Source: Colletotrichum lupini (lineage: Eukaryota > Ascomycota > Sordariomycetes > Glomerellales > Glomerellaceae). Taken from it: 64,000 nucleotides of DNA. Shown one piece after another: positions 43,574-55,889 of the stretch. Within the stretch, counting starts at the first letter, position 1; every line of letters begins with the position of its first letter. The stretch covers positions 4,836,001 through 4,900,000 of the forward strand of contig NC_064672.1 of NCBI RefSeq assembly GCF_023278565.1, read 5' to 3'. Both the position numbers and the translations under genes were made by a program. A model generated the notes under the pieces. The model was not told the DNA's origin and did no database searches. It was given only the letters and a program-made list of their open reading frames with translations.

Positions 43574-44982
43574 GGCTGCGGTGTTTGCCGGGTTCGACGG
43601 GCAATCTGTTTGAAGCTGTCTCCTCTGCCCTCCAAAATGCCTTCCCCCCTCTTCTGCGCGGGATGGAAGGGGTTGAGCTGGCGGATGTTGTTGGACTCGC
43701 TACGAGAGTTTCGTAATAGAGCGTCGCGGATGCGAAATCGATGGGTGGTGTGTATCTGGCGTCGGGTCGTGTGTTGTTGTCTGCTCCGATGCGAGCGTTG
43801 GGCAATCACTCCATGCGCGCGCGAGGGTCCTTTCTTCTCGTATTTCTGCTCGCTTACCCCAGCTGACCTGCTGATAGCCGCGTGGAGTTTTTGGGGAGAT
43901 CAACGGTCAGATCGGTGGACGGCGGGATTGTGGACTCGGCGACTCGAACTCGAAACCGGCCGGCAAGTGCCGCTGCGTGTCTTAGCAATGTGTTCCCGTC
44001 GAGTAATGAAGACGCAACCAGGGGGTTATCGACAATGGACAGAGGCTGATGGTTGACTCGAGATTGAGTTCGGCCTTTTAAGGGTTTCGGCGTCGATTCG
44101 CGATGTTGCACTGGGCGAAACTGTGAAATGGGAAACGAAACTCCAAGGAAAGGGGTTCGAGGGGCTTTCGCGGGCTTGGGAGAAAACGACACTCTAGAGA
44201 AGCCCGGAAGGCTTGGGATTGGGAATGCAGCCAATGTGTGGAGATGGGCCACCCGCACATTGGACGTCTGAACGGGCCCGTCAAACCACTCCGAGGTACC
44301 TCTGCTTGTACTTCTTTACAGGCCATGTACTTCTCACCTCAGCGAAAGCATCCTGGATGTCTACAACACGCAACACGGGCATCAACAGCTGCTGCGAGTT
44401 GAACGTCAGGACAGTCAGGTAAGCGTCCCAGCGTCTATCAGGTGCTTGCTTGTCACACTTGTCCCCCATAGACTGGGCTCTTCGCGGGCGGCCTTGCTGC
44501 TGTGCGCCCAGTGTGCCCGCTGCTTGAAGACTGGGCGCGTCAGGGGTGTTGCAAGGTACTTCCATCGACCAATTTCTCAAGCCATTGAACATGCTCCCCG
44601 TTGCTGACTGATGAACTTGGGGAGATAAAAACTCAAGAGAGGGGACTTTGACCGGGGGGGCACGCACGGTACAGGCCCGTGCAGGAGCGACACCTTCCCC
44701 GTCAGAAAGGCACGTAACTATGCGCGCTAAACTCGGTTGGTTCCCGTCAATTGGCAAGCTCCAAAGTGTGCTGACAAGCCGAACTAAAGTGCTGCATCAT
44801 CGAAGTTGCTGAAATTCCCATGCAGAAGGAAAGAGCTCCCCTCCCGTCTGTCAATCCATAATAAGAAAACCTTCTTTTGTTCAACAAAAAACCCAAATCC
44901 TACCACATACCACAGCCGCCACCGTCTCTTTGTTCTCCTGCAGGATTCTCAATTCCAAAAAGTCACACAAACCTTCTCCCCC
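43574..44982. promoter_or_regulatory. divergent intergenic region, 1.4 kb
   Basis: Head-to-head space between AP-2 alpha (-) and the NDUFAF5-like gene (+). It contains one AGGTACCT palindrome (44294-44301). Open frames here lack family matches. Confidence 0.5.
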
Positions 44983-46236
44983 ATGTCCGTCTCAGCACTC
45001 CGGTGCAGATATGCGGCGCCGGTGATGAACTCCACGACCAGACGGGTGGTGTGCCTCGCCGCCGCACCGAGCTCCCGGTTCTTCGCCGGATCCCCCTCCA
45101 CAACCATACGCCGGTCCTACGCCGTAACATCCGGGGGCGGCTCTGCTGCCTTTCAGGTCTTCAACCGGCGCACAAAATGGCTGCAAAAGGAGCGCGCAGC
45201 ATCGAATCCCGAGGCCAGCCGGCAAGCAGATTACCTCAAAGATGAAGTCGCAAACCGGCTGTGCGAGAGGTTACTGGTGAGAACATCACCACCATCATAT
45301 CCATGATCCCCCTCTCCCAGAGCATTGCTTTACGGCAGACCTCAACCTGACAGCATCCACGATGGCCAATGCCTCTAGAGACAAACCAGACACTAATACA
45401 TTGCTCTCCAACAGGACATCAAACGAAGCTTTCCCCGCGCCCTCGACCTAGGCGCAAACTCCTGCAACGTAGCCCGCGCCCTCACCCGCGAGAACCCAGA
45501 CCCGGACCCCTCGAAACCAATCTCGGAGCCCCTCGCCACACGCATAGGCGAGCTCGTCGCCGCAGAGTCCTCCCACACCCTCCTCCACCGCGACGCCGAC
45601 CTCCCCTTCAACAACGACATCTCCATCACCCGCACCGTCCTCGTTGACGAGGAACACGTCCCCTTCGAACCCGCCTCCTTCGACCTCGTCCTTTCCTCCT
45701 TGTCCCTGCACTGGATCAATGACCTTCCTGGTGTCCTGACGCAGATCAACAACGTCCTCAAGCCAGACGCTCCCTTCATCGGCGCCATGCTCGGCGGCGA
45801 TAGCCTCTTTGAGCTGCGCACATCGCTCCAGCTCGCCGAGCAAGAACGTCGCGGCGGCATATCCCCGCACGTCTCGCCCCTCGCTGACGTCCGCGACGTG
45901 GGCGGCCTGATGCAGCGCGCCGGCTTCAAGATGCTGACCGTCGACGTCGACGACATTGTCGTAGACTACCCAGACACCTTTGCGCTCATGCAAGACCTGC
46001 AGGCCATGGGCGAGGGCAACGCCATCCTCGGCAGGGAAATGGGCGCCATAAGGAGGGAGGTGCTGCTGGCCAACGAGGGCATCTACAGGGAACTCCACGG
46101 CAACGAGGACGGGAGCATCCCCGCCACGTTTAGAATCATTTACATGATCGGGTGGCACGAGGGCGCCGACCAGCCCACGGCGCTGCCGAGAGGAAGCGGA
46201 GACATGAACCTCAAGGACATCTTAGAGTCCAATTAG
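44983..46236 (+). CDS. NDUFAF5: NDUFAF5-like mitochondrial methyltransferase, complex I assembly
   Basis: Model: exons 44983-45276 and 45415-46236, 371 aa, with a 138-bp intron. The Arg/Ser/Ala-rich N-terminus, including SSRFFAG and IRRSYA, is a likely mitochondrial presequence. FQVFNRRTKWLQKERAA, ALDLGANSCNVARAL (SAM-binding motif I position), FDLVLSSLSLHWINDLPGVL and IGAMLGGDSLFELRTSLQLA are the landmarks of NDUFAF5. In animals NDUFAF5 hydroxylates an arginine of complex I subunit NDUFS7 during assembly, despite its methyltransferase fold. It is convergent with ARPC5, stops 244 bp apart. Unusually GC-rich coding sequence. Confidence in the family is high. Confidence 0.93.
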
Positions 46237-46480
46237 ATATGATGCCGAACCTGGCACATTTGTAAGAAACCACCTGTAAAACCTGTAAAATCAAGAGTCA
46301 AAACAAAAAATTCTATGGTTTTCATTTGTCGGCACGCCCAGTCTTTTTCTAATTTGATTCAGTAAAAAAAGACACGCCCAAAACCCCGAGCATGCCCATA
46401 CTCGTCATGAAGTTCATTACACACCCTTTTCTTTTCCGCCCCCTCTCTCTCTCACACTACTCCTCGTCCTTCTCGCCCCC

Positions 46481-47167
46481 TTAAACCCGTCTCCAATCCG
46501 TCATGACACGACCAATAGTTCCCAACCCAGCCACGTCGACAACCTTCTCGTGCCAGCTAAGCAACACGCTCATCGCGCTACCGACGTTCTCGTTGGTGGC
46601 TCCGGGGCGACCGCCCATCTGGCTGAACCCGCTCGGCGCAGCCTGCGGCGGCGGCGACCTCAGTCCTCCAGAGGTCGCAGAGCCGGCCATGCCCTTGTAA
46701 ATGTACTTCATCAGCACGTCGAGAAGCTCCGGTCCGCCGGCGCCGCCGTAGATGGACTTGAGGAGGGGCGTCATCTCGGAAGCCTTGATGGATTGGAGGA
46801 CCTCGGTGATGGTCTGGAGGTGGGCATCCTGTTCGCGGAATAACTCGATTAGCAACTTCCCGAGCTGCATTCGAATGCCTAGATATCGGAAACCCCGGGT
46901 CTTAAATCTCACCTTGGCGCCATCAGGTCCATTGTACACAGGAAACTCCAAACATCCCCTCAACGCCCCCTCGGCGTCCCCGCCGCGGAGCAATTGCCGC
47001 ACCTGGCCCGCGAGCTGCCGGACCTCGTCCTCGCCAATCTCGGGCTGCGGCGGCCGCAGGGTGTTGGTGTCAAAGTTGCACGCCGAGTCCTCCTGCAGGG
47101 CGTCAATGTTGATGGTCCGCCAGGCGTCGCTGAGCGAGGCGGCGTTGAGCTCCCGGTGAATGGACAT
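46481..47167 (-). CDS. ARPC5: Arp2/3 complex subunit 5 (ARPC5, p16)
   Basis: Model: exons 47167-46913 and 46828-46481, 200 aa. The N-terminus WRTINIDALQEDS, then HLQTITEVLQSIKASEMTPL and LLDVLMKYIYKGM, are ARPC5 signatures. The C-terminus has SVLLSWHEKVVDVAGLGTIG. The subunit helps hold the seven-subunit actin-nucleating Arp2/3 complex together. A Gly/Pro/Ser-rich insert lies before the last helix, as in other filamentous fungi. The 84-nt intron (46912-46829) has GT..AG ends and a GCTAAT branch-like site. It is a multiple of three without stops, so an unspliced message would add 28 residues. Splicing is preferred because it joins GPDGAK to DAHLQT as the family expects. Confidence 0.94.
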   Translation of the reverse strand: MSIHRELNAASLSDAWRTINIDALQEDSACNFDTNTLRPPQPEIGEDEVRQLAGQVRQLLRGGDAEGALRGCLEFPVYNGPDGAKVRFKTRGFRYLGIRMQLGKLLIELFREQDAHLQTITEVLQSIKASEMTPLLKSIYGGAGGPELLDVLMKYIYKGMAGSATSGGLRSPPPQAAPSGFSQMGGRPGATNENVGSAMSVLLSWHEKVVDVAGLGTIGRVMTDWRRV

Positions 47168-47816
47168 TGTGGGTATGGTCGTTCGCTATGCCGTATACGC
47201 AAAGGGTTCGGTTCACTTATCGGTAGGTGAGGTTGTGTTTACGGCAAGGTTTCTATATGCCGTCGGTCGCTGGTGTGGTTGAAAGTAGGTAACTTCGTCG
47301 GATTGCTCTGCGCAGGAACTCTCGTCAAGTGTCAGGTAAGGTCGAGAGGTGAGGTAAGGTAAGGTAGCCGCATGCTCATGGTGGGGAGTTGGCTCGGTGT
47401 GGATGATGTGGGGTTCACTGAGGCGGTGCGCCTGGCTGACGACGTTGGTCCGTGCCATGGTTCATTCGTGCTAACCCGCTGTAGACCGCGATCTTGGCCA
47501 TCAAAAGCCTCGATGTCACTTCTCATGGGTCCACGCTGGTTTATCTGGCTGGACATCGAATTGTTCCTCCGGGAATGCAAATGCAATAAACAATTCTGTA
47601 AATGATGAAAATCTCGCGCACATCTCCCGCAAACACAAGAACATCACTGAGACATGGCATGTGTAGAAACTAATAATTGCATGCCATTGTCTAGGTCCAA
47701 AAGTTGCCCATCTCACACTCTCGTGCCCCCTCATACGTATACACAACGTCGACTGGTTGTCCTACTACGTTGCCGACTTCTTGGGGATATCAAGCACCCG
47801 CATTTAGCGTCCCCGC
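47168..47816. promoter_or_regulatory. ARPC5 upstream region and VMA2 3' flank
   Basis: 649 bp without a recognised gene. Repeated AGGTAAGGT-type words occur at 47333-47367 in the ARPC5 upstream region. Confidence 0.5.
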
Positions 47817-49682
47817 TTATGCGTCAATCAGGTTCTCCTCGTTTTGCTGCACCTGCTGTCTCTGCTTGCCCTTGTCCTTGGCCTCCTTGGCCGCACGCTG
47901 GTAGAACTCGTTGAGAACCTTGCCGGGAATACGGTTGAGCAGGTCCTTGGGGTAGAGACGGAGCAAGCTCCATGCCAGGTCGAGAGACTCGTAAATGGTG
48001 CGAGCCTCGTACTGGCCCTGATTGATGAACTGGCGCTCAAACTTCTCGAGGAACTCCAGAGAAAGCTTGTCCTCAGCTGACAGAGCCTCCTCGCCGACGA
48101 CAGCCTTCATGGCAGCGGCGTCACGACCGATGGCGTACTTGGCGTAGAGCTGGTTGGAAACATCGCCGTGGTCCTTGCGGGTCATGCCCTCACCAATGGC
48201 AGACTTCATGAGACGAGACAGAGACGGCAGAACGTTGATGGGCGGGTAAATACCACGGTTGTAAAGGCCTCTGTCGACGAAGATCTGACCCTCCGTAATG
48301 TAACCCGTCAAGTCGGGAATGGGGTGAGTGATATCCTCGTTGGGCATGGTCAAAATGGGAACCTGGGTGATGGAACCGTTGCGACCCGCCACACGACCGG
48401 CGCGCTCGTAAATGGTGGACAAATCCGTGTACATGTAACCGGGGTAACCACGACGACCCGGGACTTCTTCACGGGCGGCTGAGACCTCACGAAGAGCGTC
48501 GCAGTAAGCGGACAAATCAGTAAGAATAACGAGAACGTGCTTCTCGAGCTGGTAGGCGTAGTATTCGGCGGTCGTAAGCGCGAGACGAGGAGTGATGATA
48601 CGCTCGATACTGGCATGGTTGTCAGCCTGCACATTCCTTTACGGTACATTCTGATATCAAAACTCACGTAGGATCGTTGGCAAGGTTAAGGAAAAGGGTG
48701 ACACGCTCCAATGAGCCGTTCTCCTCGAAATCGCGGGTGAAGAATCTGGCGGTTTCCAAGTTGACACCCATGGCACCGAAGACAATGGAGAAGTTCTCCT
48801 CGTGGCCGTCGTGGACACCCTTGTTGGTGACACCCTGCTTCTGGACCAAGCTGGCCTGTCTGCAAATCTGGGCGGCAATTTCGTTGTGCGGCAGACCAGA
48901 CGAAGAGAAAATAGGAATCTTTTGTCCACGGGCGATGGAGTTCATGGTGTCGATGGCAGAAATACCGGTCGAAATCATCTCCTCGGGGTATTCCTACAAC
49001 GTGTCAGAACCCAAGACCATGGTGTGATATTCGGGGGCGTCACATACACGGGAGAAGGGGTTAATGGGACTGCCGTTGATGTCGAGGTAGTCCTCAGCAA
49101 GGACCTTGGGGCCCTTGTCGATAGCACGTCCGGAACCGTCAAAGATACGACCCAGCATGTCCTCCGACACACCAAGCTTCAAGCTCTGGCCGGTGAACTC
49201 GACTTTCGTCTGGCTAGAGTTTTAGCGCTCGTCATATTTGTCGAGATGCGATGATCTCATACCTTCTTAACATCGATGCCTGATGTTCCCTCAAAGACCT
49301 GTTTCCATCGTCAATCGGTGTTTCTCGTGTGATCGCTCGTTTTCGCATACCTGGACGACGGCTCGGTTACCTAGAGATGTTCGTTAGCACGCATGTTATT
49401 TAGCAGAGGAATGACGTTGTGTAAATACCTCGAGCCTCGAGAACCTGACCCTGTCTGTTGGTTCCATCGGGCAGGGTCAGGGAGACAATCTCGTTGTATC
49501 TGGGGAATTTGACCTAGATGCAGAATCAGTGCCTAACTCAGATAATTCGCTGACGGAAACTCCAGCGCGACTGGGCGACGACGCACATTCTCAAGGATGA
49601 CGAGGGGTCCATTGACACCGCCGACGGTGTTGTACCGAATTCTCGGCACGATGGAGTAAGAGGGCTCCCGCGGGTCACTCAT
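47817..49682 (-). CDS. VMA2: V-type proton ATPase subunit B
   Basis: Model: seven exons, 49682-49587, 49513-49429, 49370-49351, 49298-49263, 49209-49048, 48993-48668 and 48609-47817, giving 505 aa, as in other fungi. The start [20 protein letters not shown] leads through [40 protein letters not shown] and [20 protein letters not shown] (the degenerate P-loop position of the non-catalytic B subunit). The ATPase alpha/beta signature follows as [11 protein letters not shown]. It is part of the peripheral V1 sector that acidifies vacuoles. Exons 3 and 4 are only 20 and 36 nt. All junctions restore phase. The donor of intron 5 is taken at 49047 (GTATGT), which gives SREYPEE, rather than two bases earlier. 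Confidence 0.97.
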
Positions 49683-50195
49683 TGCTTCTGACTATCAGCG
49701 AGACAGCGCCGGATTAGAAGACAATGCGTGTTGGGTCGGAGGGGGGGCGATTAGGAAGGGCGTGGGCGGGCGGATTGATGGAGACGATGCGAGGCGCTGC
49801 GATGTACGTAGCTGGAGGAGGTTGGCAGGTCGGTGCAGTGTCGTCGAATGCACTGCACTGGAGCTTGCTTCGTCTTGGTGGAGCCCGCTCGGCAAGCTGA
49901 GGTGGCGCCGATAAGATCACTGGTGACTGGGGGGCGCGGGCCATGGACGCCTGGGAGCTTCCCAGTGTGCCATTATCGGTCTCCGTGTCAGCTTGGGCGC
50001 TAGCAGTCACGAATTGTGGCAGTGACATCACATGACTGCCCGCACTCCAACCTGAAGGTACGAGGTACCTCACCTTCTTCCAATGCATTTCCCCTGGGCA
50101 TTTCAGGGCAGAATGAACTCATGCGATGGTACATATCAAGACAAGAACTGAAAAATGCATCTCAAACTCCAATTCGATTCTCAAGAAACTCAAGA
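49683..50195. promoter_or_regulatory. VMA2 promoter and HMG-CoA lyase 3' flank
   Basis: 513 bp without a gene. An AGGTACCT palindrome lies at 50063-50070. Confidence 0.5.
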
Positions 50196-51361
50196 CTACG
50201 CTGTCGCCGCTTCACGAGATCTGGCGCCCAAAACAGCCTTTCCAACAGTGCTGTCGTTGGCCTTGCTCAGCTCGCCCGTGATCCAAGCACCAATATCAGA
50301 CATCGCATCCAGGTCAATGCCAGTGTCCATACCCAGACTCTCAATAAAGTAAATCATGTTTTCCGTAGCCACATTGCCAGTCGCACCGGGGCTGTAAGGG
50401 CATCCTCCAAGGCCGCCAACACTGCTGTCAAACGTGCGGATGCCATGCTCCAAAGACACAGCCGTGTTAACCAGAGCCTGGCCATACGTGTCGTGGAAGT
50501 GCATCGCAATATCCTCGTTGCGGATTCCCGCAGCCCTCATGCAATTCAGCAGCTCCTTGGTCCGGGGAGCGGTTCCCATACCGGTGGTGTCGCCCAGAGA
50601 CACCTCATCGGCGCCCGACTCCAGCAGTTCCGTCGAGATCTCGGCGACCTTGTGCGGGTCAACGTCGTACCCCTCAAAGGGACAGCCGAGGACCACAGAG
50701 ACGTATGCGCGAACGCGGAGGCCGGCCGCCTTTGACTCGCGAATGACCTCGCGGAAGCGGTCTAGTGACGTCGCAATGTCGCAGTTGAGGTTCTTCTTCG
50801 AGAAAGATTCGGTCGCTGCCGCGAAAACGGCAACTTCGACGGCGGGGGTCGAAGCATCAGCTGAGGGCTGGAGTTGTGATGCGAATGCGCCGGGGTATTT
50901 GGCCAGCAGCGCCTGGGCGTTCTGCAGACCCTTGATATTCGGTGCGAGGAATGAGTATGATGTTTGAGCTGGAGAGGAGACCTTTCGGGTGAGGAGGTGC
51001 TCGAGAATTTCGCTTGAATTGGCCATCTATAACCGTTCGACCGTCAGTAACACTGATCCCAAGATTCATCAGGCCACTTGGGTAAGCTTACCTGGGGAAC
51101 CCATTTCGGCGAGACAAAGGAGCCGCCTTCAATTGTAGACACACCAGTCTTGGCGAGCCTCTCAATCAGCTCGATCTTGGTCGCAAGGGGTATCGTCTTC
51201 TTCTCGTTCTGGAGGCCATCGCGAGGGCCGACCTCGACGAGCTTCACATAGTTGTCGCGGGGCGGCTGCTGGATGGGACCGCTGGCGGTTGCGAACGCTC
51301 TCGCCGGGCGGATCTGGGCCTTTCGGCACGCCCTACAGACTGATGGGCGAATGGCAAGCAT
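50196..51361 (-). CDS. HMGCL: hydroxymethylglutaryl-CoA lyase, mitochondrial
   Basis: Model: exons 51361-51092 and 51026-50196, 366 aa, with a 65-bp intron. The N-terminus is rich in Arg/Ala with RPARAFATA and is a likely mitochondrial presequence. [16 protein letters not shown] is the substrate and metal site block. [27 protein letters not shown] and [11 protein letters not shown] follow. [18 protein letters not shown] contains the catalytic cysteine loop. The enzyme cleaves HMG-CoA to acetyl-CoA and acetoacetate, the last step of leucine breakdown. The start is chosen at the ATG before the presequence; upstream frame lacks a signal. Confidence 0.95.
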
Positions 51362-51967
51362 TTTGAGGTTGAATTGAATGAGGAATGGCAACGAGGGGTC
51401 GATCGGCAAGTTACAGAGACCTTGGAGAAGAGCTGGGGCATGGGGAGCTTGGCCGCATATCGTCGGCTTCCACAATGCCTCGGTCAGGAACAGGTGGTGC
51501 CGCCTGGGTCCAGCTGGTCGAGCAGCCGTGTTAGCCCAACGTCTCAAGCGCAACTGCATTCCTACATCTCAATAGCATAATGTCGTATTGCAAAACACAA
51601 ATCTCTACTATCTCCAGTTGCCTACGTTTGTTTGTCAAAGTCTGCCTCGTCTTTCAGTATGAATCAATATACGAGATTAGCCCAGGGCCTTTCGCGCTCA
51701 AGATTGGCGTACACCATTTAGCCTTGATCCTGAGATGCAACTGGGCGGCACAGCAAGCAGAGTGTAGCGTATTGGACCGAGTGCGGTTTCCCCAGGTAGT
51801 CTAATAGTCTAGTTGGCAGTCTAGATGTTTGTGTTCCATTCAATAATCGCGTACGCGCGTGGCGAGCTGCGCCGTATAGGGCAACTACTCTCTCGAGGCG
51901 TCTTGCAGTAAGGTAGTCATTCTACGTGAGCCTTCTCTAAACGCCTACATGCAATCTGCACCTTATC
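51362..51967. other. intergenic, 0.6 kb
   Basis: Head-to-head space between HMG-CoA lyase (-) and the small surface protein (+). Nothing else is recognised. Confidence 0.5.
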
Positions 51968-52747
51968 ATGCTTCAAACCTCCATGCCCACGATGGAAAAT
52001 TTCAACCATTCAGTAAATAGGGCTTTCCTGCCTCTTCTCACTCTCTTCATATGGCTCATGCCTCAACTTGTCTCGGGACAGATAGCGATACAGACGCAGT
52101 CGGTGCCTGGTATCATGCCCACATTGGCCGGGCCATCAAAACCGCGGATCACCCCCTGGGACGAGGAGTGTACCACCAGAGGCCTAATCAGGCCATGGAT
52201 GTATGATATCCTCCAATTTACTCAGTCACCAAAAGCAAGTGACTAACGAAAGTATCCAGACTCTACTCTTCTTGCACAAACTCCGTCATACTGGACCAGT
52301 TCTGGTCGAAAACCTGCGTACCGTACGTGACCAGAACCCTCAAAGAAAACGACGCATCGGATGCCGTCGGAGTCTTGACCGATTGCTTATGTCCAGCACA
52401 CAAGAGTATAGCACGGTGAGTATCCCTCCCATTCTTCGACTTTCCACGATGTGTTGCGAAGTAGTAGTTATGCTCATGCCTAAGCTAGCGTATGCTTGTC
52501 TCTTGTCTGTCCATCCCAGGCAGAAAATTTGTACACCAAGCAGCTTCTCGAGGGTGTCTGCCCTGGTATCTCGGCTGTAGTCAACTTTTCTTACCCGTTC
52601 CAGACTTCGGCCACCACAACCGCCGAGGGGACTACAACGGCTACTTCGAGGGGCAGCGGTCCTGATGGTGCTGCGGGGGCGTTGAGAGTTCCAGTGGCCT
52701 TTCCGATTGTAGCTGTCGCTGTTGGCCTGTTTTTACCCTTGATATGA
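51968..52747 (+). CDS. small cysteine-containing surface protein, probable GPI anchor
   Basis: Exon 1 (51968-52200) encodes a signal-peptide-like stretch, FLPLLTLFIWLMPQLVSGQ, and DEECTTRG. Exon 2 (52260-52415, after a canonical intron with CTAAC) encodes LYSSCTNSV, FWSKTCVPY and LTDCLCPAHK. The last exon encodes AENLYTKQLLEGVCPGIS, a Thr/Ser/Gly-rich stretch and a hydrophobic C-terminus (VAFPIVAVAVGLFLPLI) typical of GPI-anchored proteins. The best-looking acceptor of intron 2 (exon from 52520) is out of frame with exon 2; an upstream acceptor (exon from 52489) keeps frame but adds about ten residues. The family is unnamed; six to eight cysteines suggest a cell-wall or effector-like protein. 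Confidence 0.6.
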
Positions 52748-54653
52748 GATAAGGGGGTGCTGTTGGAAGGAATCAGTTCGATCTGATATCAGCACAATCA
52801 TCACATTGCTTCCATAGCTTAATAACGAAACGGAAACGAATTGAATCGCGTTCAAGTGACGCCATGTCATACTTCCAAGTCAATTGAGTTACACGTAGCT
52901 TGACTGATCTACCCAGATCTCAATACGTCGCACCGTAAATGAGAACATCGACATCTCTTTCCACTATCCAAAGAACACCCAACTCATGCTCATTTTGGCG
53001 ACTGCAGAGTCTTCACTTCTGGAAACCATCGGATTCTCAAATGGTTTGACATGTAAATTAGCATCTAGAGACATCATTTAGGAAACTTCCATGACTCCTT
53101 AACCATTACCGTTGACTCGGGTCTTTTGTGCTGCTGGTCAAGCAGTAAGGGTAAGGAAAGGATTGTGGGTCAATACTTTCAGACTCCACATGAGCTTCCT
53201 CATGATAACCTAATCGTCACTGACTCTGACCGTCGCCCATCTTACAGCGAGGCTGCCGCCGAGGAGTCTTGACCTTCAACATCGGGACGGGATCGGGACG
53301 GGCTGTAACTACCTCTCCATAAGTGGGATACAGCCTGGGTTGAACAGACAATTGGCCTTGAGGGTGACGAATTATGGCAAGCAACAGGGCTCAATTGGCA
53401 TTCCGTATCAAATATGTACTGGTCTAGAACTCATTGATATAAGCGAGACTCACAGTATTTTGTTACCGTCTAATACTCATGCTCTGCTGTCGCCCATCAC
53501 CAACAAAAGAGTGTCGACCAGTGGTTGAGGATATGGGCAATGCTCTTGGCTTCATGGACAGTCCTAGTGTGCTCCGTGTGTCTTTCATCATTTGGCTATG
53601 CCACTGGTGACGGTGTTCAGGCTGTAAGAGGAAGAATTCTACAACCGTTCTCAACATCGTTCCAGGTAAGGTAGACGATATTCGCCGATTGTTTGATTGA
53701 TTGCCGGACGTGTGATGCTAGCAGAGTCCTCCAACAGTAGACTGCAGAGCTCACTTCCTCCCCTGTCCCTGTATATGTGAGCTATGGCTGTTGATCAAGG
53801 CAATAATCACCACGAAAGCTAATCCAGAGATTCCAACAATAGCCTTCATGAAACCTCTCTACCCATAGCTTTGGCATCGGCTTTCCAGTCTTTCTGTCAT
53901 CTAAGAGCCCATGGAAGACACAAAACACTTGGGGGCGCAGCTGGGTATCCCAGTTTTGGCTACCTGGCCGGCCATTTGCTTCCGCTCCAGTGTCTGGCAT
54001 CTACTCCCCGCCGGGGAGAGGAGCAACATCGCCACTTCTTCGTCCGGGAAGTGAAGTTTCGAAAAAATTACTCTCATACCTGGACGAGCGCTCCAGCGTG
54101 AGGTACCTGAAGAAAGACACCCTCCATGTTCAGGTACCTACCCTTCCGGGTTCCTCAGAATTCGGTTCTTAGTGTGTTTAACACAGTGGCCAAGATTACT
54201 TCCGCTCCATCGCCGCCTTCTTGCTCACATAGCCACAGTGCAACAGTGCGGGCCAACATGGTGTGCAGATTCTTCTTGCTACCTCCGATGTATTAAGAGG
54301 CCCTGGCTTCCACACTCCTCTTCAGGTTGCCTCTCATAGACGACATGAGGAGATTTTTTTGGTGCTACGCTTCAAACGGCGTAGAATTAAAAGGAAAGGA
54401 CGTAGAAAGTTGCGATAAACGAGAACAGCGAAAGTAGAATTAAGGTACGGCAGTAGGCGAAAAGCAGTTGAACCAGGCATTTGGTGCATCTGTCAGGCGG
54501 CGCAGGGGAGATGTCATTGGCCAACCCAGTGAGACGGCCGGCCCTATGGGTGTTCGTGGGGCGGATCTTCAGGCACAGCGCACCCAATTGACTCAACCGA
54601 AACCTTATTTTCGCTGCCCCAGGCGACCATTCGACGACACTCTATTGACTTTT

Positions 54654-54700
54654 CACTTACACGGCTCACTTACACGGACCACTTACACCGACTTACATGG
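54654..54700 (+). repeat. 13-bp short tandem repeat
   Basis: CACTTACACGGCT, CACTTACACGGAC, CACTTACACCGA and CTTACATGG follow one another, about 3.6 decaying copies. Confidence 0.75.
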
Positions 54701-55747
54701 TTGAGAACCGGACTTTCGTTTTCCTCTGCTGAGCCGCACAGTAGGACCAACGCAGAAGCGAACACATTCAAAGTCCGGTTAAGTGTCAGTGCTGATGGCT
54801 TGGTCAACTGGACATCAAGCTCTTCAGTCCCTTTGACTTTCACCCAGGATTCCGTGGAACTATCTGTAAGAAAAGGAGACATGAAATGCCTCGGCAATCC
54901 GGCGTCTAAGTCTTCCAGGTCTGAGGTACCTTGGCATATCTAAGAATTGGATGATGGAAGACTTCATAGACGGCCAATTGGTACCTATAGTAGTTTAAAC
55001 TCTTGGTCTCTACGTCTGGCAGCCCGGAGTGGCTGCGTGTCTGACCATGGAACGACAGCGACTGCAGCCTTCAATGGTCTAAAGAGGTGCGGGCAGTCCG
55101 GATTCTCATTGCCTCGACCATCGCCCACTCCTGTGTGACTGATGTCAATCCATGGTCTTGAAATTGGTATTGCAACGAATAAAAGTGCAATGAATCTCGT
55201 CCAAGTTGGTAGAATAGAGAATCAATTAATACCGTTGTGTTTCAGCATCTAGCAATGGCATCTCTATACCAACAAGAAATATATCCAATGCTCTGAAGTC
55301 GTGTACACCTCCCTCAACGAACCGCAATGTCCGTAATCCTCAAGCTCTCGAATCCTCAGGCCTCACATTCTCAACTCCCTCTATCTCCGCGTTAATTGCT
55401 CTACTCGCCACCAGACTCCTCAGACCGTGCCCAATCCCCTCTTACCATTCTTTGGTACCTCAAGTGACTTATGCCCAGAACACTTACCCGGACAGAAATG
55501 TCTTCGAGGTTACCGCTCCCACTCCGAACTATGTTTCCTGTGCCTGGACGCCCGGGTATTTGCCTCCAGAATTCAGTCACCGAGTGGCTGTTTTACACTC
55601 CTGAACCCCTCTACTTGCCGCCATTTTGCTTCATGGACGTGTACATTAGCCAAAAAGACATCGCCGGAGATACATCCTCTCCAAATTATGCTTCCCGGGG
55701 TGCGGGAGCATCGTGAACCTCTGTAGCTTCTGCTTCTTCCTGTCTCC

Positions 55748-55754
55748 TATAAAG
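55748..55754 (+). promoter_or_regulatory. TATA box of the second Zn2Cys6 gene
   Basis: TATAAAG lies about 136 nt upstream of the ATG, followed by C/T-rich leader sequence. Position and sequence fit a core promoter. Confidence 0.45.
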
Positions 55755-55889
55755 TGCCAAGCATTCCTCTGTCTTGTGGTTGTCAGCTTCTCTAGTCTTC
55801 ATCACACTACAGTTCATCTGGCATACATTCATCAATCCAATTGAACTACAACTCCTCTCATCATATACTCATTACAACCAACAAACACG

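Larger units (their letters stand above)
52748..55889. other. intergenic, 3.1 kb
   Basis: No gene is recognised. It holds three AGGTACCT palindromes (54101, 54132 and 54924), a short tandem repeat at 54654-54700 and, at its right end, the promoter of the second Zn2Cys6 gene. Confidence 0.5.

Noticed and set aside
45448..46158. 236-codon minus-strand frame
   Set aside because: Antisense shadow of the GC-rich NDUFAF5-like gene.
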